This document shows, in pieces, positions 1-7,531 of a DNA stretch of 38,840 nucleotides. Each line of letters starts with the position of its first letter. Position 1 is the first letter of the stretch. The stretch is from positions 1 to 38,840 of the forward strand of contig JAISUF010000104.1 in assembly GCA_031272195.1 (NCBI GenBank), written 5' to 3'. The position numbers were made by a program, and so were the translations under genes. The notes below the pieces were generated by a model. The model was given only the letters and a program-made list of their open reading frames with translations. It was not told the origin of the DNA and ran no database searches. The stretch is from Propionibacteriaceae bacterium (lineage in GTDB: Bacteria > Actinomycetota > Actinomycetes > Propionibacteriales > Propionibacteriaceae).

Positions 1-737
1 CCGACTTGGAGGCTATGGGGGCGACGCCGGTGGCCGTGGTGGTGGCCCTGACGGTGCCGCCGGACGAGTCGGCGCAGTGGGTCGAGCAGTTGCGCGACGG
101 CATGGCGCAGGAGTGCTCCATGGCCGGCCTGGCGCTGGTCGGCGGCGACCTGACCGGCGGCGCGACCGTCGTCGTCACTTGCACGGTGGTCGGCGATCTG
201 GCCGGTCGGCCACCGGTCAAACGCAGCGGGGCCGCCCACGGCAACGTCGTCGCCCAGATCGGACCCCTCGGCATGGCCCAGGCCGGATTGGCCGTCCTCA
301 GCCGGGGGTTCCGCTCGCCCGCCGCGGCCGTCGAGGCCCACCGGCGTCCCCAACCGCCCTACGGCCAAGGCGCCGTCGCGGCGGCGGCGGGGGCGACGGC
401 GATGATCGACGTCTCCGACGGCCTGGTGGCCGATCTGCGCCACGTCGCCGAAAGCTCCGGCGTCCAACTCCAGCTCAAGTCGGCGCTGCTGCCCGTCAAC
501 GACACCCTGCGGGCGGTGGCGGGAGCGCTGGGCGGGCTGGACCCGGCCGGCTTCGCGCTGGACGGCGGAGACGACCACGCCCTGGTGGCCACCTTCCGAC
601 CCGAGGACGTGCCCGAAGGCTGGCGGATCATCGGCCAAGTGGTCGACGCCGCCGAGCACACGGTCCTGGTGGATGAGCGCCCCTGGACGGGCTGCGGCGG
701 CTGGGAGCACTTCGCGTCCGGCCGGCCCCGCGATTGA
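1..737 (+). CDS. thiL: Thiamine-monophosphate kinase, 5' truncated by window edge
   Basis: ThiL phosphorylates thiamine monophosphate to the coenzyme thiamine diphosphate in the cytoplasm. The visible part is about 244 residues, so roughly the first quarter is outside the window. The reading frame is open from the first base and enters at a segment reading D-L-E-A-M-G-A, which is the conserved N-terminal-half motif around the Mg/ATP site of the AIR-synthase-like fold. Further motifs are ALVGGDLTGG, the IDVSDGL segment and GFALDGGDDHALVA, all typical of ThiL. The stop is TGA at 735-737. It is followed by rplS, which is unusual: in other actinobacteria I know, rplS follows rimM/trmD and thiL sits elsewhere. 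Family identity is secure. Confidence 0.9.
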   Translation, partial: DLEAMGATPVAVVVALTVPPDESAQWVEQLRDGMAQECSMAGLALVGGDLTGGATVVVTCTVVGDLAGRPPVKRSGAAHGNVVAQIGPLGMAQAGLAVLSRGFRSPAAAVEAHRRPQPPYGQGAVAAAAGATAMIDVSDGLVADLRHVAESSGVQLQLKSALLPVNDTLRAVAGALGGLDPAGFALDGGDDHALVATFRPEDVPEGWRIIGQVVDAAEHTVLVDERPWTGCGGWEHFASGRPRD

Positions 738-1074
738 TCGGGCGGGCCGCCTGCCCGCCGCCGAGACCGAGCCCGGCCGATCACCCGCGCGGCGCCGGGA
801 TGCGCCTGAGTCAAACAGGAGGGGATGCCTGGCTCGCCCCGGCCATCCGCGCGCGCGACGCCGCGCCATTCCCGACCACGGCGCACACCACTGGCCAAGC
901 TGGCCATGCCGCCGGCGCGCGGCCGTCGCGGTCGTCGCCGTCGCGATTGGCCAGCGCGTCGCCGAATGTGGCAAGATTGGTTTTTGTGCCGTGACGCCCC
1001 TGCCACAGGGGGTTGGCGTCCAGCGGCAGCTAGCAACGACACGAAGTGGCCTGTGGCACTGGTGAGGAATGGCA
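738..1074. other. Gene-free stretch between thiL and rplS
   Basis: About 340 bases with no convincing gene. Open frames here on both strands are Arg/Ala/Pro-rich, match no family I know and have no ribosome binding site. It should contain the rplS promoter. A TTGGCC at 947-952 and a CAAGAT at 972-977 are 19 bases apart, but that is too weak to call. I see no rho-independent terminator and no recognisable ribosomal-protein leader. Confidence 0.5.
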
Positions 1075-1425
1075 ATGAGCAACCTGGTAGAAGAGGTGGC
1101 GCGCGACCAACTGCGCTCCGACATCCCCGATTTCCGGCCCGGCGATTCGGTGCGGGTCCACGTCAAGGTCATCGAGGGAAACCGCTCCCGCGTCCAGGTG
1201 TTCGCCGGCGAGGTCATCTCGCGCACCGGGGCCGGCGTCAGCGAGGCCTTCACCGTCCGCAAGGTGTCGTTCGGCACGGGCGTCGAGCGCACCTTCCCCC
1301 TGCACTCCCCGATCATCGACAAGATCGAGGTCGTCCGCTTCGGCGACGTGCGCCGCGCCAAGCTGTACTACCTGCGCGGCCTGCGCGGCAAGGCCGCCAA
1401 GATCAAGGAGAAGCGGGAGCGCTGA
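1075..1425 (+). CDS. rplS: 50S ribosomal protein L19
   Basis: L19 sits at the 30S-50S interface of the ribosome. The 116-residue product has the usual length and the family core: [48 protein letters not shown] and the basic tail [20 protein letters not shown]. Two starts are possible, ATG at 1069 and ATG at 1075. I chose 1075 because the GAGGA at 1064-1068 is then six bases upstream; it would touch the 1069 codon. lepB follows after 55 bases, so the two may be cotranscribed. The usual neighbours trmD and rimM are absent upstream. Confidence 0.96.
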   Translation: MSNLVEEVARDQLRSDIPDFRPGDSVRVHVKVIEGNRSRVQVFAGEVISRTGAGVSEAFTVRKVSFGTGVERTFPLHSPIIDKIEVVRFGDVRRAKLYYLRGLRGKAAKIKEKRER

Positions 1426-1445
1426 GCGGCCCGATTGGCCGACGC

Positions 1446-1460
1446 GGCTAGACTCTAGCC
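1446..1460. repeat. Perfect 7-bp inverted repeat upstream of lepB
   Basis: GGCTAGA and TCTAGCC are separated by one base, forming a 15-bp near-perfect palindrome 11 bases before the lepB ribosome binding site (1471-1477). It contains TAGACT (1449-1454), which fits the actinobacterial -10 pattern, but no -35 is visible at a suitable distance. It could be an operator or promoter core; a one-base loop makes an RNA hairpin of the full length impossible. Confidence 0.4.
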
Positions 1461-1480
1461 AGTTGCTGAAAGAGGAGCCA

Positions 1481-2257
1481 ATGGCACCCGTCGAAGAACG
1501 CCAAGACCGGCGCAGCGCCGCCCAAGTGCTCGGTTCGTGGCTCAAAGAGCTTGTCATCGTCGTGCTGGGGGCTCTCGTCGCCTCGACGCTGTTGCGCGTC
1601 TTCGTGATCCAAATGTTCAACATCCCCTCCGAGTCGATGGAGAACACGCTGCTGGTCGGCGACCGCGTCGCGGTCCAGAAAGTCACCGGCTATCAGCGCG
1701 GCGACGTCATCGTCTTCCAAGACACCCAGCACTGGCTGGCCGACAGCGGCCGCCAGTTGAGCCCCTTGGAGCAGGCGCTGGTGTTCATCGGCTTCGCCCC
1801 AGACGAGAGCAAGGGCTACCTCGTCAAGCGGCTCATCGGCATGCCCGGCGACCACGTCGCCTGCTGCGACGCCCAGGGCCGGGTGACGGTCAACGGCGTG
1901 GCGGTCGACGAGACCGATTATCTCTACAAAGACCCGACCACGGGGCAACAGGCCGACCCATCGCTGTACAGCTTCGACCTGGTGGTGCCCAAGGGGCGGG
2001 TCTTCGTCATGGGCGACCACCGCAACGCCTCGGAGGACTCCCGCCCCCACCTGTGCGAAGAGCTTTCCGGCCAGCCCAAGGGCATGAAGGGGTTCGTGCC
2101 GGAGGCCGACATCGTCGGCGTCGGGCTGGCTGTGGTCTATCCGTTCACGCATTGGCACGGTTTGGGGCGCTCCGCCAGTTGGGCCAGCGTGCCGGACCCG
2201 ACCGGCGACCCGCCCGCCGAGCCCGTGGTCACAGTGTGGCCCGACATCTGCGGCTAG
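1481..2257 (+). CDS. lepB: Signal peptidase I
   Basis: Type I signal peptidase cleaves signal peptides from exported proteins at the outer face of the membrane. The protein has 258 residues with one N-terminal membrane segment (about residues 24-44). The nucleophile is Ser52 in IPSESM and the general base is Lys116 in YLVKRLIGMPGD; the later GDHRNASEDS box is also present. The start is ATG 1481, preceded by AGAGGAG at 1471-1477; an upstream in-frame TTG at 1463 would lie before that site and is rejected. rnhB begins seven bases after the stop. The C-terminal 30 residues are Pro-rich and not conserved in the family as I know it. Confidence 0.94.
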   Translation: MAPVEERQDRRSAAQVLGSWLKELVIVVLGALVASTLLRVFVIQMFNIPSESMENTLLVGDRVAVQKVTGYQRGDVIVFQDTQHWLADSGRQLSPLEQALVFIGFAPDESKGYLVKRLIGMPGDHVACCDAQGRVTVNGVAVDETDYLYKDPTTGQQADPSLYSFDLVVPKGRVFVMGDHRNASEDSRPHLCEELSGQPKGMKGFVPEADIVGVGLAVVYPFTHWHGLGRSASWASVPDPTGDPPAEPVVTVWPDICG

Positions 2258-2264
2258 CCGGAGC

Positions 2265-2876
2265 GTGGACGCCAGAGTCGGCCACGAGGAGTCGCTGCGG
2301 GCGGCCGGTTTCAACTTGGTCGCCGGCGCCGACGAGGCCGGGCGGGGGGCCTGTGCCGGGCCGCTGGTGGCCGCGGCGGTGATCCTGCCGGATGGCGGCG
2401 TGGCGGGCGCGCGCGACTCCAAACAGCTGTCTCCTGCCCAGCGCGAAACCCTTTACGAGGCGATCGTCCAACGGGCTGTCGCCTGGTCGGTGGCCGTTGT
2501 CGAGGCCGGCGAGTGCGACGCCTGGGGCATGCAGGCGGCCAACCTGGCGGCGCTGCGCCGGGCTTTGCTGAAGTTGGATCCGCCGCCCGACTTCGCCATC
2601 GTCGACGGCTTCGGAGTCGACGGATTGCCGTTCCCCAGCTTGGGAGTGTGGAAAGGCGACCAGGTGGCGGGCTGCGTCTCGGCGGCGTCGATCCTGGCCA
2701 AAGTGACGCGGGACCGCATGATGCGCCGACTCCACGAGGACTATCCGGCCTACGGCTTCGACGAGCACTTCGGCTACTGCACCGCGTCCCACCAGGCGCG
2801 TCTCGAAGAACTCGGGCCCAGTCCGGCGCACCGCCTCAGCTTCGCCAATGTACCTGGTAAGGTGGCATCGCTATGA
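2265..2876 (+). CDS. rnhB: Ribonuclease HII
   Basis: RNase HII nicks RNA-DNA hybrids and removes single misincorporated ribonucleotides. The product is 203 residues, the usual length. The catalytic DEAGRG motif (Asp23, Glu24), the DSKQLSP box, Asp114 in AIVDGFGVDG and the SAASILAKVTRD helix are all visible, so the protein looks intact. The GTG start lies seven bases after the lepB stop. The stop TGA overlaps the ATG of the DUF2469 gene (ATGA at 2873-2876), indicating translational coupling. The lepB-rnhB-DUF2469 order is common in actinobacteria. Confidence 0.94.
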   Translation: MDARVGHEESLRAAGFNLVAGADEAGRGACAGPLVAAAVILPDGGVAGARDSKQLSPAQRETLYEAIVQRAVAWSVAVVEAGECDAWGMQAANLAALRRALLKLDPPPDFAIVDGFGVDGLPFPSLGVWKGDQVAGCVSAASILAKVTRDRMMRRLHEDYPAYGFDEHFGYCTASHQARLEELGPSPAHRLSFANVPGKVASL

Positions 2877-3184
2877 GCACCGAAGATTTGGAGCGCTACG
2901 AATCGCAACTGGAGTTGCAGCTCTACCGGGAGTACAAGGATGTCGTCGGCATCTTCACCTATGCCGTAGAGACGGAGCGGCGCTTCTACCTGTGCAACAC
3001 CGTCGACTTGAAGGTTCGCACCGAGGGCGGGGACGTCTATTACGAGGTGTCGATGGGCGACGCCTGGGTGTGGGACATGTACCGCCCGGCCAGGTTTGTG
3101 AAGTCGGCCAAGGTGCTGACGTTCCGCGACGTGTCGATTGAGGAGATCGCCCACTCGGACTTGAGCGTCCCCGACAATTTGTGA
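2873..3184 (+). CDS. DUF2469 family protein
   Basis: This is a 103-residue protein of unknown function, restricted to actinobacteria as far as I know. It resembles the mycobacterial protein encoded next to rnhB. Visible conserved blocks are EDLERYESQLELQLYREYKD near the N-terminus, ETERRFYLCNTVDL and a highly conserved Trp-rich segment GDAWVWDMYRPARFVKS. There is no signal peptide or membrane segment, so it is probably cytoplasmic. It starts at the ATG overlapping the rnhB stop, with GTAAGGTGG just upstream. A GC-rich inverted repeat follows the stop. Confidence 0.92.
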   Translation: MSTEDLERYESQLELQLYREYKDVVGIFTYAVETERRFYLCNTVDLKVRTEGGDVYYEVSMGDAWVWDMYRPARFVKSAKVLTFRDVSIEEIAHSDLSVPDNL

Positions 3185-3210
3185 GGCCGCCGCCGCGCGT
3201 GGGGCGGCCT
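3184..3210 (+). terminator. Possible hairpin terminator after DUF2469
   Basis: AGGCCGCC (3184-3191) and GGCGGCCT (3203-3210) can pair over 8 bp around an 11-base loop immediately after the DUF2469 stop. No run of T follows, so termination would be weak or of the U-less actinobacterial type. Confidence 0.35.
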
Positions 3211-3396
3211 GCGCCGTGAAGGTGTGGCGATACTGGCGATGGCCGCGTGCGGCGCGCCACGGCGGGCTTGTTGCGGTTGTGATCTTGGCGCGGGCCTGTG
3301 GACAGTGTCCTCGGTTCGTCGGCGGTTTTCCACAGATTTTCATCGCCTGAGCCGCGCGCGCCCCGCGTCCACATACTTGCCTGCGGAGGTGCTGGC

Positions 3397-3750
3397 ATGG
3401 ACAGATCGCAGACCGGCGCGGCAGGCGAAGACGTGGCCGCCGACTACCTGCGCTCGTTGGGCTGGACGGTCGTCGAGCGGAACTGGCGCTGCCCGGCCGG
3501 CGAGCTGGACATCGTGGCGCGGACCGGCCAGACGCTGGTCTTCTGCGAGGTGAAGACGCGCCGGGGGACGGGTTTCTGCTCGCCGCTGGAGGCCATCACC
3601 GCCCGGAAGCTGCGCAAGCTGCGGGAGTTGTCGGTGTTGTGGCTGCGCGAGCACCGCGTGTGCCCAGCGCGGGTGCGAATCGACGGCATCGGCGTCGTCT
3701 GGCGTCTGCGCGAGCCCGCCCAGATCATCCACAGGAAGGGGATCGGATGA
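3397..3750 (+). CDS. YraN/UPF0102 family putative endonuclease
   Basis: A 117-residue YraN-type protein, a small restriction-nuclease-like fold often beside comM and dprA. The family's acidic/lysine core is present: GELDIVART followed by LVFCEVKTRRG, giving the Glu, Asp, Glu and Lys set expected of a PD-(D/E)XK site. The start ATG 3397 has GGAGG at 3385-3389, seven bases upstream. A longer in-frame frame begins at 3298 but lacks a ribosome site and family similarity. The stop overlaps the comM start (ATGA at 3747-3750). Its biochemical role is not settled for the family; DNA processing is inferred from neighbours. Confidence 0.9.
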   Translation: MDRSQTGAAGEDVAADYLRSLGWTVVERNWRCPAGELDIVARTGQTLVFCEVKTRRGTGFCSPLEAITARKLRKLRELSVLWLREHRVCPARVRIDGIGVVWRLREPAQIIHRKGIG

Positions 3751-5273
3751 CAATCGCCAGAGCGTGGTCGGTGGCGCTGGTCGGCATGGAGGGGGCGATG
3801 GTCGAGGTCGAGGTGGCGATCGGCTCCGGTTTGCCCAAGACGGTCTTGGTCGGCTTGCCCGACGCCTCGCTGGCCGAGGCGGCGCACCGTTGCAAGGCCG
3901 CCATGTGCTCGGCGCGTTACGGTTGGCCGACCGATCCGGTGACGATCAATCTGTCGCCGGCCACCCTGCCGAAAGCCGGCTCCCACTACGACCTGGCTAT
4001 CGCGGCCGGGATGGGCGCGGCCCTTGGTTTGTGCCCCGCCGCGAGTTTGGAGTCCCGGGCGCTGTTCGGCGAGTTGGGCTTGGACGGGCGGGTGCGCCCG
4101 GTGCGCGGCCTGTTGCCGGCCCTGCTGGCGGCGTCCAAACACGGTTTCACGACGGTCACCGTACCGGCGGCGCAAATGGCCGAGGCGGCGCTGGTCGAGG
4201 GTCTCGACATCACCGGGGTGGACGATCTGCCCTCGTTGTTCGACGTGCTGCGCGGCGGTCCGGGAGTGCCCGCCGCAGTTGCGGCCAAGGCGGCCGTGGC
4301 GGCGTCCAAGCCGAAAGACTGGGCCGACGTCGTCGGCCAGTTGGAGGCCAAGTGGGCCTTGGAGGTGGCAGCCGCCGGACGCCACCACGCCTTTCTGCAC
4401 GGCCCGCCCGGGGTGGGCAAGACTCTGCTGGCCGAGCGCCTGCCCGGCATCGCGCCCGATTTGTCGCCAGACGAGTCGTTGGAGGTGTCGGCGGTCCACT
4501 CCTTGCTGGGCGAGTCGCTGGACGAGGGGCTGATCCGGCGTCCCCCCTACGCCGATCCGCACCATTCGGCCTCTGTCGCTTCACTGGTCGGCGGCGGGGC
4601 GCGGGTGGCGCGGCCGGGGGCGGTGTCGCGGGCCCATCGCGGCGTGCTGTTTCTGGACGAGGCGCCTGAGTTCTCGCCCAAGGCCTTGGAATGCCTGAGA
4701 GTGCCGCTGGAGTCGGGGCGGGTGGTGTTGGCGAGGGCGGCGGCGACGGCCGTCTATCCGGCCAGTTTCCAGTTGGTCATGGCGGCCAATCCCTGCCCGT
4801 GCGGCCTGTCGTCGGGGACGGCGGGAGCCTGCAAGTGCTCGCCGCTGGCGGTGCGGCGCTACCGGGAGCGCATCTCCGGCCCGATTCTGGATCGCATCGA
4901 CATCCACCAGCAACTGCGCCCCATGCGCACCGCGCTGTTGAAGGCGGCGCTGGCCAGGGTCGAGCCGACCGAGGTGGTGGCGGCCAGGGTGTTGGAGGCG
5001 AGGCGGCGGCAGGAGCGCCGCCTGTCCGCCCAGGGATGGCGTTTCAACGCCGAGGTGCCAGGGGTGGCGATGCGCCGCAGCCTCCCGCTGCCGGACGGCA
5101 TCGAGCTGCTCGACGAGGCCGTCAACCGGGGGCAGTTGTCGGCTCGCGGTGTCGACAAAGTCTTGCGCCTGGCTTGGACGATCGCCGACTTGGCAGGCGC
5201 TAGCCGGCCCGACTCAGAGCACTTGCACCAAGCCCTCGGCTTGCGCCGGGGCGAGGAGAGGGGGAGGAATTGA
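3747..5273 (+). CDS. comM: ComM/YifB family AAA+ ATPase (Mg-chelatase-like)
   Basis: ComM is an AAA+ helicase that in naturally transformable bacteria promotes branch migration during recombination. The 508-residue protein has an N-terminal Lon-protease-like domain (about 1-170, GSGLPKTVLVGLPDASLAEA), then an AAA+ domain with Walker A GPPGVGKT and Walker B LFLDEAPEFSP, a Cys-containing loop ANPCPCGLSSG, and a C-terminal helical domain. It overlaps yraN at ATGA and dprA at TTGA, so the three are probably translated together. Presence of ComM and DprA alone does not prove competence, since both are widespread in non-competent actinobacteria. Confidence 0.93.
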   Translation: MTIARAWSVALVGMEGAMVEVEVAIGSGLPKTVLVGLPDASLAEAAHRCKAAMCSARYGWPTDPVTINLSPATLPKAGSHYDLAIAAGMGAALGLCPAASLESRALFGELGLDGRVRPVRGLLPALLAASKHGFTTVTVPAAQMAEAALVEGLDITGVDDLPSLFDVLRGGPGVPAAVAAKAAVAASKPKDWADVVGQLEAKWALEVAAAGRHHAFLHGPPGVGKTLLAERLPGIAPDLSPDESLEVSAVHSLLGESLDEGLIRRPPYADPHHSASVASLVGGGARVARPGAVSRAHRGVLFLDEAPEFSPKALECLRVPLESGRVVLARAAATAVYPASFQLVMAANPCPCGLSSGTAGACKCSPLAVRRYRERISGPILDRIDIHQQLRPMRTALLKAALARVEPTEVVAARVLEARRRQERRLSAQGWRFNAEVPGVAMRRSLPLPDGIELLDEAVNRGQLSARGVDKVLRLAWTIADLAGASRPDSEHLHQALGLRRGEERGRN

Positions 5274-6373
5274 TAGACGACCGAACTGCCCGCATGGCGC
5301 TGACCTGTTGTGTCGAGCCGGCCACGCCGCAAATCGCCGAGGCGGTTGCCGCCTATGGCGCCGAGGTGGTTTGGGAGGCTGTCCTGGGCGGGCAAGGGGC
5401 AGTCTCGCGGCGGGCGGAGAAGGTCGACTTGGACGCCGTCCAACGGTCGGCCGAGCGGGCCGGAGCGCGCTTCGTCATTCCGGGGGACGCCGAATGGCCC
5501 GACCGCCTGGCCGACCTGGCGGGCTGCGAGCAGGTCAACGGCATGGGCGGCCAGCCGATCGGATTGTGGGCGCGCGGCAACGGCGATCTCGGCCAACTGT
5601 GCCGCGACTGCGTCGCGATGGTCGGATCGAGATCGTCGACGGCCTACGGCGAGCGCGTCGCCTCCACGATGGCCTGCGACCTCGGCGAGGCCGGCGCCTG
5701 CGTCGTCTCGGGAGGGGCCTATGGCATCGACGCCGCCAGCCATCGCGGCTGTTTGGCCAGCCGGACGCCGACGGTGGCGGTGATGGCCGGGGGAGTGGAC
5801 TGCGCCTATCCTCCGACCCACGCCCGCCTGTTCGACGCCATCGCCGAGCGCGGCGTGCTGGTGGCCGAGCTGGCCCCGGGCGACCATCCGACTCGCGTCC
5901 GGTTTCTGGGGCGCAACCGTCTGATCGCCGCTTTGGCGCCCGGGGTGGTGGTGGTCGAGGCGGGGGTGCGCTCCGGCGCCCGCAACACGCTGAACTGGGC
6001 CAACGCCTTGGGCCGCGTGACGATGGCCGTGCCCGGCCCTGTCGAGTCGGCTATGTCGTACGGCTGCCACCAAGCGATCAGGGAGGCGGCCGCCGTGTTG
6101 GTGTCCAACGCGGCCGAGGTCCGCGAACTGCTCGGTCCGCTTGGCGTCGAAACGCCGCGCCCCGCCTCGCGGCGGCGTTTGACCGATACGCTGACCGCCG
6201 AGGAGTTCAAGGTGTACGAGGCCTTGCCCGCCCGCGGCGGGCGCTCGGCCGACGAGGTGTCCCTGCGGGCCGAACTGCCCCTTGGCCGCACACTCGGCCT
6301 GTTGAGCCAACTGGCCGACCGCGATCTGGCCGAGCAGACCGAGTCGCTCCAGTGGCGGATCGCGCGGGGGTGA
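5270..6373 (+). CDS. dprA: DNA-processing protein DprA
   Basis: DprA binds incoming single-stranded DNA and loads RecA during transformation. The 367-residue product has the Rossmann-like DprA core: AMVGSRSSTAYGER, VVSGGAYGIDAASHRG, VMAGGVDCAYPPTH and FLGRNRLIAALAPGVVVVEAG, followed by a C-terminal winged-helix-like segment (about 305-365). The start chosen is TTG 5270, overlapping the comM stop as TTGA; GAGGAGAGGGGGAGG lies just upstream. ATG 5294 is an alternative that would remove eight residues. Last gene of the run from rplS. Confidence 0.92.
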   Translation: MIDDRTARMALTCCVEPATPQIAEAVAAYGAEVVWEAVLGGQGAVSRRAEKVDLDAVQRSAERAGARFVIPGDAEWPDRLADLAGCEQVNGMGGQPIGLWARGNGDLGQLCRDCVAMVGSRSSTAYGERVASTMACDLGEAGACVVSGGAYGIDAASHRGCLASRTPTVAVMAGGVDCAYPPTHARLFDAIAERGVLVAELAPGDHPTRVRFLGRNRLIAALAPGVVVVEAGVRSGARNTLNWANALGRVTMAVPGPVESAMSYGCHQAIREAAAVLVSNAAEVRELLGPLGVETPRPASRRRLTDTLTAEEFKVYEALPARGGRSADEVSLRAELPLGRTLGLLSQLADRDLAEQTESLQWRIARG

Positions 6374-6567
6374 GGCCAGTGCTCAGCCGAGGGCTGCGCG
6401 GCCGGGCCGTCCAGCGGTTCCGCGCCGGGGCCGGGGCGCCGCGTTGGCGGGCCCTTCGGGGGTCAAGGTGTCGGGGCAGTCGGCGGCGGTCTTGATCGAC
6501 GACAACTTCACGGCCCGCGCCTGCGGGCATGGCGTGGCGGACTGTCGGGCGACCAGTTCGCGGGCAT

Positions 6568-7455
6568 TCAACCGACCAGCGCCTTCAAGACGGCGCGGAC
6601 GCTGGGCACGCGGTCGGCGCCGGGACGGTGGCAGGCCGCTATGCGGCGGACGGACAATTCGGGCAGGGCCTTGACGGCGACTCTCGGGTCGCGATATGCG
6701 TCGAGGGCCGTTTGCGGCAGCACGGTGACGGCCAGGCCTTGCCCGACCAGCGACTGGGCGACGACGTAGTCGTCGGTTTCGTGGTAGACGCGCGGGGTGA
6801 AGCCGGCCGCTCGGGCGCAGGACAGCAGGTGCTCGCGGCAGCGCGGACAGCCGGCGACCCAGGCGGCGTCGGCCAACTCGGCCAGCGTCAAGTCGGTTCG
6901 GTCGGCGTCCGGGTGGCTGGCTGGCAGGACCAGTCGGATCTCGTCTTCGCGGATCGGGACGGCTGTTTGACCCGGCCCGCTGGTGAATCCGGGGGCGTCG
7001 GGATAGTCGAAGACGACGGCGATGTCGGCCTCGCCGCAGTCCAACAATTGCCCGGCGCGGTCGGGCTCGGCCTCGGTGAGGCGGACGTCCAGGCCAGGGG
7101 AGGAGGCCTCCAGCCGTGCCAGGGCCGCCGGGACGAGGGTCGCGAGTCCGGAGGGGAAGCAGGCCACGCGCACCGTTCCGCGGCGCAGCTCGCGCAGCTC
7201 GGCGACCTCCGTGGCGGCGGCGTCCAAGTGGGCCGCGATGGCGTCGGCGTGGGCCAGCAGCGCCTGTCCGGCCGGGGTCGGCGTCACCCCGTCGGCGTGT
7301 CGCAACAGCAGTGGCGTGCCGGCTGATCGCTCGAGGTCGCGGATGTGGCGGCTGATGGCGGGTTGGGTCCAGCCCAGGCGGCGGGCGCCAGCCGAGATCG
7401 ATCCGGCGTCCGCGACAGCCCGCAGGATGAGGAGTCGGCGCGGGTCAAGAGCCAT
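6568..7455 (-). CDS. LysR family transcriptional regulator
   Basis: A 295-residue LTTR. The N-terminal winged helix-turn-helix is clear (LILRAVADAGSISAGARRLG, then TQPAISRHIRDLE), followed by a periplasmic-binding-like effector domain from about residue 90 to the end. The effector domain contains a Cys pair (CPRCREHLLSC) that could sense redox state or bind metal, but this is only a possibility. I chose ATG 7455: it is the family start and lies six bases after a -10-like TATCGT, suggesting a leaderless message. The divergent neighbour is an amino acid racemase, so by the usual LTTR rule that gene is its likely target. Confidence 0.88.
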   Translation of the reverse strand: MALDPRRLLILRAVADAGSISAGARRLGWTQPAISRHIRDLERSAGTPLLLRHADGVTPTPAGQALLAHADAIAAHLDAAATEVAELRELRRGTVRVACFPSGLATLVPAALARLEASSPGLDVRLTEAEPDRAGQLLDCGEADIAVVFDYPDAPGFTSGPGQTAVPIREDEIRLVLPASHPDADRTDLTLAELADAAWVAGCPRCREHLLSCARAAGFTPRVYHETDDYVVAQSLVGQGLAVTVLPQTALDAYRDPRVAVKALPELSVRRIAACHRPGADRVPSVRAVLKALVG

Positions 7456-7457
7456 GG

Positions 7458-7506
7458 CATAACGATACGGCATGGTTGTGATGCCAGTCACGGGTATTCC
7501 GTTATG
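7458..7506. promoter_or_regulatory. Divergent LysR/racemase control region with palindromes
   Basis: The 76-bp gap holds two nested inverted repeats: CATAACG (7458-7464) with CGTTATG (7500-7506), and GGCAT (7469-7473) with ATGCC (7481-7485). The outer arms extend imperfectly through ATAC/GTAT. On the minus strand TATCGT (7468 to 7463) is a plausible -10 six bases before the regulator ATG. On the plus strand CAGACT (7520-7525) is six bases before the racemase ATG. LTTR binding here is inferred from position and symmetry. Confidence 0.5.
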
Positions 7507-7531
7507 GATGGGTTGGCGGCAGACTGGGCTC

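Noticed and set aside
947-978. Possible rplS promoter, TTGGCC and CAAGAT
   Set aside because: The spacing is 19-20 bases and both hexamers are poor, so it is not better than chance in this composition.
359-1075. Minus-strand open frame of 238 codons opposite thiL
   Set aside because: Arg/Pro/Ser-rich shadow of thiL in high-GC DNA, with no family motif and no ribosome site.
6383-6571. 62-codon minus-strand frame whose TTG overlaps the LysR stop
   Set aside because: The overlap is tempting, but the protein is Arg/Pro/Ala-rich, resembles nothing and lacks support beyond the TTGA.
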